This document shows, piece by piece, positions 56,483 through 64,000 of a DNA stretch of 64,000 nucleotides (position 1 is the stretch's first letter; every line of letters begins with the position of its first letter). Position numbers and translations under genes: made by a program. Origin of the DNA: Thauera sp. GDN1 (GTDB lineage Bacteria; Pseudomonadota; Gammaproteobacteria; Burkholderiales; Rhodocyclaceae); contig NZ_CP097870.1 of assembly GCF_029223545.1 (NCBI RefSeq), forward strand, positions 1,674,001 to 1,738,000, in the 5' to 3' direction. The notes beneath the pieces are model-generated. The model had not been told where the DNA came from. It did not search any database and was given only the letters and a program-made list of their open reading frames with translations.

Positions 56483-56511
56483 AAAGTACTAAAATGGTCC
56501 TGTATAGTCAA
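56483..56511 (-). promoter_or_regulatory. SUF operon promoter
   Basis: On the minus strand TTGACT (56511-56506), a 17-bp spacer and TACTTT (56488-56483) form a good sigma-70 promoter about 35 bp upstream of the regulator start. The AT-rich core resembles IscR/Rrf2 target sites, so autoregulation is likely. Confidence 0.6.
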
Positions 56512-56644
56512 GCGGTGCTGTCGAGGCCCGCCTCGTGGCCCCACAGGCAGGCAGACACCGTGCCCGATGGCAGCGGCTATCATGAACACGAGGCCCGACG
56601 GCGCATCGAACGCGCCGCCCGGAAAGGACAGGAGAGACGGGACA

Positions 56645-56857
56645 ATGCAGGTGCGTGCCGGTCACAGCTACACCATCCGCCTGTGCAGCGGCGAACTGCG
56701 CTGCTGGCGCTTCGAGGGCGCGGACGCGCGCGGCCTGGGCTGGTGGCGGGACGCGGAAACCGGGCTGAGCTTCTCTGAGGCCAGCCTGATGTATGCGTGG
56801 CAGATCGAGGGCGAGGCATGCACAGGCGCGGCGCCCGCGGGAGACGGCAGTGGCTGA
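56645..56857 (+). CDS. Small uncharacterised protein upstream of hydroxylase-like gene
   Basis: The protein has 70 residues: MQVRAGHSYTIRLCSGELRC, then WRFEGADARGLGWWRDAETG. The ATG at 56645 follows AGGAGAGACGGG; one at 56582 would add 21 residues. The stop overlaps the GTG start of the next gene, which suggests coupling. No family is recognised. Confidence 0.5.
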   Translation: MQVRAGHSYTIRLCSGELRCWRFEGADARGLGWWRDAETGLSFSEASLMYAWQIEGEACTGAAPAGDGSG

Positions 56858-57398
56858 CGGGGATCCGGGCCGCGTGGCCTTGGGCTATCCGGCCTCGCTG
56901 ACGGTGGCGGGTGCGGGCATCGCAGTCGCCGTCCATGTGCTCGCGGAGACCGGCCTGCCGGCGTGGCTGGCGCTCGTGCTGATGGCCGGCGGCTTCGCGC
57001 TGTGGACCCTGCTCGAGTACCTGCTGCACCGCTTCGTGCTGCACGGGCTGGAGCCGTTCAGGGCCTGGCACGAGCACCACCATCGCCTGCCCGACGAACC
57101 GATCCGCATCCCACTCGCATTCAGCGTGCCCCTGGCGCTGGTGCTGCTGGTCGCACCCGCACTGCTGTTACGCAATGTCGCGTTCGGTGCGTCGCTGTCC
57201 GTGGGCCTGCTGGCGGGCGAGCTGGTGCAGGAGCTGGTCCATGATCGCCTCCATCGCGGGCGCAGCGGGGGCTGGCTTGGCGTGCGTCGTGCGCACCACG
57301 GTTTCCATCACGTGCAGGACGCGCAGCGGGCCTTCGGGACGCTGAGCGGCTTCTGGGATCGCCTGCTCGGCACCGCACCACCTCGCATCCGCGGATGA
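56850..57398 (+). CDS. Fatty-acid-hydroxylase/sterol-desaturase-like membrane protein
   Basis: The protein has 182 residues from the GTG at 56850. Several membrane helices are joined by histidine motifs HRFVLH, HEHHH, HDRLH and HHGFHH. These are the di-iron ligands of the fatty acid hydroxylase superfamily. It may hydroxylate or desaturate a lipid or carotenoid. The start overlaps the preceding small gene. Confidence 0.78.
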   Translation: MADGDPGRVALGYPASLTVAGAGIAVAVHVLAETGLPAWLALVLMAGGFALWTLLEYLLHRFVLHGLEPFRAWHEHHHRLPDEPIRIPLAFSVPLALVLLVAPALLLRNVAFGASLSVGLLAGELVQELVHDRLHRGRSGGWLGVRRAHHGFHHVQDAQRAFGTLSGFWDRLLGTAPPRIRG

Positions 57399-57651
57399 AC
57401 GCAGGCACACGGCCCGTGGGCCCAACGGCTTGTGGGTGTTCGGTGAAATCAGCGTGTGCGTGACCGCCGTTCTCGCGGCCGCGGGCCGCTCCCACAGCAC
57501 GTCGCGCCAAGCTTCGGGGTGGGGGAGCGGCGGCAGCCGCGAACAATGCTTCGGCCGGAGCAGGACGCCGAGTAGGCTTGACCATTCATGGCCACCGCAC
57601 CGCACCGCGGCGCGTGCGGCTCGCCGCGGGCGGGGGGTGAGGCGTCGCGTA

Positions 57652-58257
57652 TCAGGCCAGCTTTTCGGCCTTCAGCGCGGCCTGCACTGCCGGACGCGCG
57701 GCCACGCGGTCGACGAAGGCGGCGAGATTGGGCCACTGCGCCAGATCGATCTCGATGAACTTCATCCAGCCCAGCACGGTGAACAGGTAGGCGTCGGCGA
57801 CGCTGAAGTCCTCGCCGAGCAGGAAGGAGCGGCCTTCCAGCTCGCCATTCACAAGGCCGAGGCGGCGCTCGAGGTTGGCAGCGGCGGCCTTCTTCCAGTC
57901 CCCGCCTGCGGCCGGGTTGAAGAAGGGGCTGCACGACTTGTGCAGTTCGGTGGCGATGAAGTTGAGCCAGGACTGCAGGCGGTAGCGCTCGATCGTGCCG
58001 TTGGCGGGGGCGAGCTTTTTCGCCGGCACCTGGTCGGCGATGTACTGCACGATGGCCGGGCCTTCGGTCAGTAGCTCGCCGTTGTCGAGCAGCAGGGCGG
58101 GCACGTAGCCCTTGGGGTTGATCCGGCTGTAATCCTCGCCGGCGCCGGTGCGCTTGGTCTTCAGGTCGACGGTTTCGGTCTCGTAGTCGAGGCCGGACTC
58201 CTCGAGCGCGATGTGGGGCGACAGCGAGCACGCGCCGGGCTTGAGATAGAGCTTCAT
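57652..58257 (-). CDS. Glutathione S-transferase
   Basis: The protein has 201 residues. The thioredoxin-like N-domain (MKLYLKPGACSLSPHIALEE, YVPALLLDNGELLTEGPAI) and helical C-domain fit GstA/beta-class enzymes. The Cys10-equivalent lies in GACS. It conjugates glutathione or acts in oxidative stress. GGAG precedes the ATG at 58257; a longer frame upstream lacks similarity. Confidence 0.9.
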   Translation of the reverse strand: MKLYLKPGACSLSPHIALEESGLDYETETVDLKTKRTGAGEDYSRINPKGYVPALLLDNGELLTEGPAIVQYIADQVPAKKLAPANGTIERYRLQSWLNFIATELHKSCSPFFNPAAGGDWKKAAAANLERRLGLVNGELEGRSFLLGEDFSVADAYLFTVLGWMKFIEIDLAQWPNLAAFVDRVAARPAVQAALKAEKLA

Positions 58258-58601
58258 CGGAGTTCTCCTGTGGTCTGATGGTGGAGGGGGATGCCATACC
58301 GGCTGCATTGCGGCCGTGCGTGGGGTGCAGCTTGTCGTCGATGCGTCGCGACCAGAAGCCCGAGAGGTCTTACTTCGGGGTTCGGGTTTGCCCATGCCTT
58401 CGACGGGGTGACGCAGGCCGTCCTTGACCGGGGTGTCGAAGCGTTCGAGGGGCTTGCGGTCCTGAATTTGCCAGTACTCTTAGTCCTTGCGGGCGGCCAA
58501 GGTCCGGTTGGGCTCGAGGAGTTTATCCTCAATCGACATCGGCCAGATCCCGCTTCATGACCTGGCCCTGAACGAGCCCACCGGCAAGGAGACCCTTCGC
58601 G
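58258..58601. other. Gene-poor divergent intergenic region
   Basis: This 344-bp gap separates the divergent glutathione S-transferase and methyltransferase genes. I see no tRNA, strong terminator or clear promoter match. Short open frames on both strands show no recognisable protein. Confidence 0.5.
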
Positions 58602-59354
58602 ATGGACATCCCGCGGATATTCAACATCACCGAAAGCGCCCACCGCATCCACAACCCGATCACACCCGAAAAGCTCGCCACGCTCGGCGCGGCGCTGCGT
58701 CTGGAGGCGGGGGAGCGAGTGCTCGACCTCGGTAGCGGTTCGGGGGAGATGCTGTGCACCTGGGCGCGCGATCACGGCATCGTCGGCACCGGCATCGACA
58801 TGAGCCGGCTATTCACCGCGCACGCGAAACGCCGCGCCGCAGAGCTCGGTGTCGCCGATCAGCTCAGCTTCATCCATGGCGATGCCGCGGGCCATGTCGC
58901 CGACGAGAAGGCCGATGTGGCCGCCTGTGTCGGCGCCACCTGGATCGGCGGGGGTGTGGCCGGCACGATCGCGCTTCTGGCGCGCAGCCTGCGCCCCGGC
59001 GGGATCATCCTGATCGGCGAACCCTACTGGCGGCAGTTGCCGCCGACGGAAGAGGTCGCCAAGGGGTGCCTCGCCGGCTCGATTTCCGACTTTCTCACGC
59101 TGCCGAAGCTGCTCGCGTCTTTCGGCCGCCTCGGCTACGACGTCGTTGAGATGGTGCTCGCCGATCAGGACGGATGGGACAGATACGAGGCCGCCAAATG
59201 GCTCACCATGCGCAGATGGCTTGAAGCCAACGCCGACGACGAATTGGCGAACGAGGTTCGCGCCCAGCTGCGCTCGGAGCCCGAGCGCTATGCGGCCTAC
59301 ACGCGCGAATATCTGGGCTGGGGCGTGTTCGCGCTGATGCCGCGGGCCGAGTGA
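58602..59354 (+). CDS. SAM-dependent methyltransferase, class I
   Basis: The protein has 250 residues. Motif I is VLDLGSGSGEMLCTWA, followed by GIDMSRLFTAHAKRRA and RSLRPGGIILIGEPYW. The small-molecule or protein substrate is unknown. AAGGAGA precedes the ATG. It converges with the dtd gene. Confidence 0.85.
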   Translation: MDIPRIFNITESAHRIHNPITPEKLATLGAALRLEAGERVLDLGSGSGEMLCTWARDHGIVGTGIDMSRLFTAHAKRRAAELGVADQLSFIHGDAAGHVADEKADVAACVGATWIGGGVAGTIALLARSLRPGGIILIGEPYWRQLPPTEEVAKGCLAGSISDFLTLPKLLASFGRLGYDVVEMVLADQDGWDRYEAAKWLTMRRWLEANADDELANEVRAQLRSEPERYAAYTREYLGWGVFALMPRAE

Positions 59355-59804
59355 TCAGGTGGGCGGCACGATCCGCAACGGAATCGTCACCGGTCCGTCG
59401 TTGACCAGCTGCACCTTCATGTCGGCGGCGAAGCGCCCGCTCTCGACCACGGGATGCGCGGCCCGCGCCCGGGCGATGAAGTGCTCGTAAAGCGCCTGGC
59501 CGGTCTGCGGGTTGGCAGCATCGGTGAAGCTCGGCCGGTTGCCGCCGGAGGTGTCGGCGGCGAGGGTGAATTGGCTGACGATGAGCAGGCCGCCTCCCAC
59601 CTCCTGCACCGAGCGGTTCATCTTGCCGGCATCGTCGGGAAAGATGCGCAGCTTCAGCATCTTGGCGAGCAGCTTGTCGGCCTCCGCCGTTGTGTCGCCG
59701 CGCTCGGCGCACACCAGCGCGAGCAGGCCGTGGCCGATCTCGCCGACGGTTTCGCCGTCGACGATCACGCGCGCTTCGGAGACGCGTTGCAGCACTGCGA
59801 GCAT
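59355..59804 (-). CDS. dtd: D-aminoacyl-tRNA deacylase
   Basis: The protein has 149 residues. DTD motifs [19 protein letters not shown] and the cross-subunit NDGPVTIPL are present. It hydrolyses D-aminoacyl-tRNA and Gly-tRNA-Ala to protect translation. The ATG at 59804 follows GGAGC. Confidence 0.94.
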   Translation of the reverse strand: MLAVLQRVSEARVIVDGETVGEIGHGLLALVCAERGDTTAEADKLLAKMLKLRIFPDDAGKMNRSVQEVGGGLLIVSQFTLAADTSGGNRPSFTDAANPQTGQALYEHFIARARAAHPVVESGRFAADMKVQLVNDGPVTIPLRIVPPT

Positions 59805-59812
59805 TCGGGCTC

Positions 59813-59846
59813 CTTCACAAGAAAGACGCCACCCGCAGGTGGCGTC
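59813..59846 (-). terminator. Terminator between metY and dtd
   Basis: GACGCCACC (59825-59833) pairs with GGTGGCGTC (59838-59846) around CGCA. On the minus strand it is followed by TTTCTT. It closes metY. Confidence 0.75.
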
Positions 59847-59887
59847 GACAGCGATTGCGGCCGTCGCGCGGGCGACGGCGGCTTGCA

Positions 59888-61159
59888 TCAGACCGCGGCC
59901 AGCGCCTGCTCGAGGTCGGCGATGATGTCGTCGATGTGCTCGATGCCGATCGACAGGCGCACCATGTCGGGCGACACGCCGGCCTTGGCCAGTTCCGCCG
60001 GCGACAGCTGGCGGTGGGTGGTCGAGGCCGGGTGGCAGGCGAGCGACTTGGCGTCGCCGATGTTGACCAGGCGGGTGATCAGCTTCAACGCGTCCTGGAA
60101 GCGGCCGCCCGCTTCGAGCCCGCCCTTCACGCCGAACGACAGGATGCCCGAGGCGCGCCCGCCCATGTACTTCTGCACCAGGCCGTGGTCGGCGTGGTCG
60201 GGCAGGCCGGCGTAGTTCACCCATTCGACCTTGGCGTGCTTCTTCAGGTATTCGGCGACCTTGATCGTGTTGGTGCAGATGCGGTCCATGCGCAGCGCCA
60301 GGGTTTCGATGCCCTGCAGGATCAGGAAGCTGTTGAAGGGCGAGATCGCCGCGCCGGTGTTGCGCAGCGGCACCACGCGGGCGCGGCCGATGAAGGCGGC
60401 GGCACCCAGCGCTTCGGTGTAGACCACGCCGTGGTAGGACACGTCCGGCTCGTTCAGGCGCTTGAAGCGCGCCTTGTGCTCGGCCCAGGGGAACTTGCCC
60501 GAATCGACGATCACGCCGCCGATCGAGTTGCCGTGGCCGCCAAGATACTTGGTGAGCGCGTGCACCACGATGTCGGCACCGTGCTCGAAGGGGCGGCACA
60601 GGTAGGGCGAGGGCACGGTGTTGTCCACGATCAGCGGCACGCCGGCCTTGTGCGCGATCTCGGCCAGGCGGCCGATGTCGGTGACGTTGCCGAGCGGGTT
60701 GCCGACCGACTCGCAGAAGATCGCCTTGGTGCGCTCGTCGATCAGCGCGGCGAAGCTGTCCGGGTCGCGGTAGTCGGCGAAGCGCACCTGGATGCCGAAC
60801 TGCGGCAGGGTGTGGGCGAACAGGTTGTAGGTGCCGCCGTACAGCGTCGACGCCGAGACGATGTTGTCGCCGGCTTCGGCGATGGTCTGGATGGCGTAGG
60901 TGATCGCCGACATGCCCGAGGCCACGGCGAGCGCGCCGATGCCGCCCTCGAGTTCGGCCACGCGCTGCTCGAGCACCGCGGTGGTCGGGTTCATGATGCG
61001 GGTGTAGATGTTGCCCTGCACCTTGAGGTCGAAGAGGTCCGCGCCGTGCTGGGTGTCGTCGAAGGCGTAGGAGGTGGTCTGGTAGATCGGCACCGCGACG
61101 GCCTTGGTGGTGGGATCGGGCGAATAGCCGCCGTGCACGGCGATGGTTTCGAGCTTCAT
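59888..61159 (-). CDS. metY: O-acetylhomoserine aminocarboxypropyltransferase
   Basis: The protein has 423 residues and is a Cys/Met metabolism PLP enzyme. The PLP lysine lies in [14 protein letters not shown], with [20 protein letters not shown] at the N-terminus. It makes homocysteine from O-acetylhomoserine and sulfide. GGGGAG precedes the ATG at 61159. A longer frame upstream is not supported. Confidence 0.93.
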   Translation of the reverse strand: MKLETIAVHGGYSPDPTTKAVAVPIYQTTSYAFDDTQHGADLFDLKVQGNIYTRIMNPTTAVLEQRVAELEGGIGALAVASGMSAITYAIQTIAEAGDNIVSASTLYGGTYNLFAHTLPQFGIQVRFADYRDPDSFAALIDERTKAIFCESVGNPLGNVTDIGRLAEIAHKAGVPLIVDNTVPSPYLCRPFEHGADIVVHALTKYLGGHGNSIGGVIVDSGKFPWAEHKARFKRLNEPDVSYHGVVYTEALGAAAFIGRARVVPLRNTGAAISPFNSFLILQGIETLALRMDRICTNTIKVAEYLKKHAKVEWVNYAGLPDHADHGLVQKYMGGRASGILSFGVKGGLEAGGRFQDALKLITRLVNIGDAKSLACHPASTTHRQLSPAELAKAGVSPDMVRLSIGIEHIDDIIADLEQALAAV

Positions 61160-61413
61160 GGGTGAGGTCTCCCCTTCGTTGAAAGTGCGGGGGAGTATAG
61201 CCAGCGCGGGCGGGATACGGGCAGCCCGGTCCGCGGATCGCTGGCGGCGAGCCCCGCAAGCACGCGCTCGGGATCTGTAATGACGCGAGTCCGGCGACTT
61301 GCGAGGAAATCCGAGCGGACGATTGTTGCGGGGCACGACGGCTTCCCCCGCGCCGGATCGCCGCGCCTCAGGCATCATGGCGCGCTTCACAACCCGAGAG
61401 GCAGGCAAAACCC

Positions 61414-61914
61414 ATGTATCCCATCCACGACACCGACGCGCAGTTGCTGCTGGCGACCCTGATCGCCGCGAAGAGGCGACCCGCCGCGCTGGCCGATATC
61501 GTCGCGGCCGCCGAGTTCATGGGCTTTCCGGTCACCGCGCCCGCCGCGTGGGCGACCGCCTTCGAGCGCTTCGTCACCCACGGCCTGTTGACCGCGGTGG
61601 GCGAGGGGTACGCGCTGACGCCGGCCGCCGTGCAGCTGGTCGAGGGCCTGCCGAAGAAGGCCGAGGCCGACGAGCGCGTGTTCCTGGTGCGCGAGCGCCT
61701 GTCGGCGTACAAGCCGGCCGCCGAGCACGCGGGAATCGGCATCGGCGCCGAGCAGTTCGAGGCCGCGCTGCGAGATCACGCCAGGCTGGCCCAGCAGGGC
61801 GGCAAGAACCTGCTGATGCCCAAGCCCAAGCGCGACGACGAGGACGAGCGCAGGCGCCCCTACCGTGGCCGCCCCGGCGGCGGTCGCGTCGGCAACACCC
61901 GGCGGCGTCCGTGA
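61414..61914 (+). CDS. Uncharacterised protein with basic Arg/Gly tail
   Basis: The protein has 166 residues. The first 90 residues look helical and may form a winged-helix fold (LADIVAAAEFMGFPV, FERFVTHGLLTAVGEGYAL). The C-terminus is highly basic (RRRPYRGRPGGGRVGNTRRR), suggesting nucleic acid binding. No family is recognised. It converges with the flavin-binding gene. Confidence 0.6.
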   Translation: MYPIHDTDAQLLLATLIAAKRRPAALADIVAAAEFMGFPVTAPAAWATAFERFVTHGLLTAVGEGYALTPAAVQLVEGLPKKAEADERVFLVRERLSAYKPAAEHAGIGIGAEQFEAALRDHARLAQQGGKNLLMPKPKRDDEDERRRPYRGRPGGGRVGNTRRRP

Positions 61915-61953
61915 TGGCCTAGCTCGCAAGCCGCTCGCCGTCGGGTTCTCCCC

Positions 61954-62598
61954 TTATCCGAAACGGGTCGGCGGCACCGCCTGGCCCACGCTGTCGTGCT
62001 CGATCTCCGCTGCGCCCGTCACCGTGCGCAGCGGGATCACCCCCGCCCACACCGGCCACTCCAGGTCTTCCTCGTCGTCCTTCACGCCCCAGTCGCGCAC
62101 CTTGGCCGAGGCCTCGTCGAGCGCGATCCGCAGCACGGTGGTGGCGTTGAGCTCCTTGTCGCTGATCGGGCGCAGCGTGTCCCAGCGCCCGGGGTAGAGC
62201 CCGTCGATGAAGGCGCGCAGGCTGGCGAGCTTGTACGCTGGCTCGCCCACCGCCTCGAAGCGGCCGTAGATCACCACCGAGCGATAGTTCATCGAGTGAT
62301 GCATCGCCGAGCGCGCCAGCACCAGGCCGTCGGCGAGCGCGATGGTCACGCAGGCCTCGCCAGCGGTCAGCGCCTTCAGCATGCGCGAGGCCCTGGCGCC
62401 GTGGATGTAGAGGTGATCGCCCTCTCGCCAGTGAATGGTCGGGATGGCGTGCACCACGCCGTCGATCTGGCAGGCGACGGTGCAGATCATCGCCGCGTCG
62501 ACGATGGCGGCGATGGTTTCGGCGTCGTAGTGTGCGCGCTCGGGCAGGCGGCGGACGCGGGTGCGCGGGGAGGGGGCGGGGGGGGCGGGGTGGGGCAT
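61954..62598 (-). CDS. Pyridoxamine-phosphate-oxidase-like flavin-binding protein
   Basis: The protein has 214 residues with a split-barrel Pyridox_ox_2 fold (RRLPERAHYDAETIAAIVDA, GVVHAIPTIHWREGDHLYIH). It probably binds FMN or a related flavin; the reaction is unknown. It is divergent from a MocR-type regulator at 62692, a typical pairing in which the regulator controls this gene. Confidence 0.85.
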   Translation of the reverse strand: MPHPAPPAPSPRTRVRRLPERAHYDAETIAAIVDAAMICTVACQIDGVVHAIPTIHWREGDHLYIHGARASRMLKALTAGEACVTIALADGLVLARSAMHHSMNYRSVVIYGRFEAVGEPAYKLASLRAFIDGLYPGRWDTLRPISDKELNATTVLRIALDEASAKVRDWGVKDDEEDLEWPVWAGVIPLRTVTGAAEIEHDSVGQAVPPTRFG

Positions 62599-62691
62599 GG
62601 CCTGGTGGCTCCGAGGGTTTCGACCGCGCCATCCTAGGTTCGTGGTGGTACCTTGCGTAGTGCCACTGCAACCCGCCCAAATGGAGCCACG

Positions 62692-64000
62692 ATGGAGCTC
62701 GACTGGCTGCTCGCCCCGCCCCTGCCCGCGGCCGTGCCGCGCCAGCGCGTGCTGTACCTGCGCCTGCGCGAGGCCATCCTGTCCGGTCGGCTGCCGGCCG
62801 ACACGCGTCTGCCCGCCAGCCGCAGCCTCGCAGCGACGCTCGGCATCGCGCGCAACACGGTGCTGTTCGCCTACGAGCAGCTCGTCGCCGAAGGCTGCCT
62901 GGTCGCGGATCGCCAGGGGACGCGGGTGGCGCCGCTACCCGCCGCAGTGCGCGCTGCGCAGCCCGCGTCCCCTGCACGGGAGGCCTCTCCGACCCTGTCC
63001 GCGCGTGCGGTTGCGGTGCTGCAGCGCGAGCCGGCGCGCGATGCCGAAGCCTTGCCCTTCTCGCCCGGCGTGCCCGATTTCGGCGCCTTTCCCTTCCGCA
63101 CCTGGCGTGCCTGCCTCGAACGCGCGTGGCGCGACGCCGGCTGGCGTCAGCTCGGCTATGCGGTGCACGGTGGCGATCCGGGCCTGCGCGCGGCGATTGC
63201 AGCCCACCTGACGAGTGTGCGCGGCCTGGCCGTGGACGCCGCGCAGATCCTGATCACGAGCGGCACGCAGGCGGGACTCGACCTGTGCGCCCGCCTGCTG
63301 GCCGATCACGGCGACACCGTGTGGGCCGAAAATCCGGGCTACCTCGCGGCCCGCGTCGCCTTCGGCCTCGCCGGTCTGCAGATGCACGACGTCGCGATCG
63401 ATTGCGAGGGGATGGCCCCCACCGCTGAGGACTGGCGGCGCCACCGGCCGCGGCTGATCATGGTCACGCCCTCGCACCAGTACCCCACCGGGCGGGTGAT
63501 GTCGCTGGCGCGTCGGCTCGCGCTCATCGAGCGCGCCCGCGCGGCCGGCGCCTGGATCCTCGAGGACGACTACGACAGCGAGTTCCGCCGCGCTGGCCCG
63601 GCGCCGCCCGCGCTGTTCGGCCTGCACGCGGATGCCCCGGTGGTCTATGCCGGCACCTTCAGCAAGACCCTGTATCCGGGCCTGCGCCTGGGCTACCTGG
63701 TGCTGCCCCGCGAGATCGCGGACGCCTTCATCCACGCCGCGGCGCGCGCCACCCGCGCCGGGCAGGGCATCGAGCAGCGCGCGCTCGCCGACTTCATCGC
63801 GCGCGGGCACTACACCACCCACATCCGGCGCATGCGCGCCCGCTACAACGCTCGCCAGGCCGCGCTGCGCGGCGCCCTGCTGCAGTCCTTCGGTCCCGGT
63901 CTGGTGCTGTCGGGCGGCGAGGCCGGACTCCATCTGGTGATGTGGCTGCCGGATGAACTCGATGATACGGCCGTGGTCGAGCGCGCCGCGCAGCTCGGGC
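62692..64000 (+). CDS. MocR/PdxR-type regulator, partial at right edge
   Basis: At least 436 residues are visible, and the gene runs past the right edge. An N-terminal GntR winged helix (RLREAILSGRLPADTRLPAS, IARNTVLFAYEQLVAEG) is fused to an aminotransferase-like domain with the PLP lysine in AGTFSKTLYPGLRLGY. MocR proteins sense PLP or PLP-amino acid adducts. It is divergent from a PNP-oxidase-like gene, which it probably controls. The ATG at 62692 starts the conserved part. Confidence 0.92.
   Translation, partial: MELDWLLAPPLPAAVPRQRVLYLRLREAILSGRLPADTRLPASRSLAATLGIARNTVLFAYEQLVAEGCLVADRQGTRVAPLPAAVRAAQPASPAREASPTLSARAVAVLQREPARDAEALPFSPGVPDFGAFPFRTWRACLERAWRDAGWRQLGYAVHGGDPGLRAAIAAHLTSVRGLAVDAAQILITSGTQAGLDLCARLLADHGDTVWAENPGYLAARVAFGLAGLQMHDVAIDCEGMAPTAEDWRRHRPRLIMVTPSHQYPTGRVMSLARRLALIERARAAGAWILEDDYDSEFRRAGPAPPALFGLHADAPVVYAGTFSKTLYPGLRLGYLVLPREIADAFIHAAARATRAGQGIEQRALADFIARGHYTTHIRRMRARYNARQAALRGALLQSFGPGLVLSGGEAGLHLVMWLPDELDDTAVVERAAQLG

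Noticed and set aside
58395..58539. Interrupted minus-strand frame upstream of the glutathione S-transferase (SIEDKLLEPNRTLAARKD, stop, EYWQIQDRKPLERF)
   Set aside because: It has one stop, no recognised homologue and no start signal. Chance reading in GC-rich DNA is more likely than a pseudogene.

Overview
The window reads as a high-GC betaproteobacterial chromosome segment, most like Thauera, Azoarcus or Aromatoleum. This is a judgement from gene content: a multicomponent phenol hydroxylase set, benABCD, a fused 1180-residue indolepyruvate:ferredoxin oxidoreductase, several hemerythrins and an NnrS-like protein. No database search was possible. Coding density is high, and long antisense open frames are common because of the GC content.

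Left edge (1-3.7 kb): a partial WYL-type regulator diverges from a large multi-module protein with a degenerate Nudix box. A cytosine deaminase gene follows. Phenol region (3.7-17.4 kb): a DmpR/MopR-type sigma-54 activator faces dmpKLMNOP and a catechol 2,3-dioxygenase. After these come an FCD-type GntR regulator, a GlcG/HbpS-like protein, dmpF, dmpG, 4-oxalocrotonate tautomerase, a phenol-type outer-membrane channel and a small ABM-domain membrane protein. Two sigma-54 promoters and five copies of an A-tract-flanked TCTCGAGA palindrome lie between these genes. A 33-codon ferredoxin-like stub sits behind the first sigma-54 promoter.

Benzoate region (17.4-34.9 kb): benE, benR and benDCBA lie on the minus strand. 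Divergent from benA are an indolepyruvate:ferredoxin oxidoreductase-like gene, a XylT/DmpQ-type ferredoxin, a second catechol 2,3-dioxygenase, a branched-chain-type ABC transporter (five genes) and two hemerythrin genes. The benA/oxidoreductase gap carries four TGCA-N6-GGATA boxes, two in each orientation. The likely logic is that phenol and benzoate both become catechol, each route has its own extradiol dioxygenase, and the ferredoxin keeps the dioxygenase iron reduced. Semialdehyde dehydrogenase or hydrolase, oxalocrotonate decarboxylase and the hydratase are absent from the window.

Housekeeping region (35-64 kb): a YegD-like Hsp70, a methyltransferase, an AEC transporter with a LysR regulator, a tRNA-Pro/Arg/His cluster, an NnrS-like/DUF2249/hemerythrin operon behind an FNR-type box, and a frameshifted MFS gene. 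After these come a BaiN-like flavoprotein, a DUF748 protein, a complete SUF operon (sufR-like, B, C, D, S, U, T), a hydroxylase-like membrane protein, a glutathione S-transferase, a methyltransferase, DTD, MetY, a flavin-binding protein and a partial MocR regulator.
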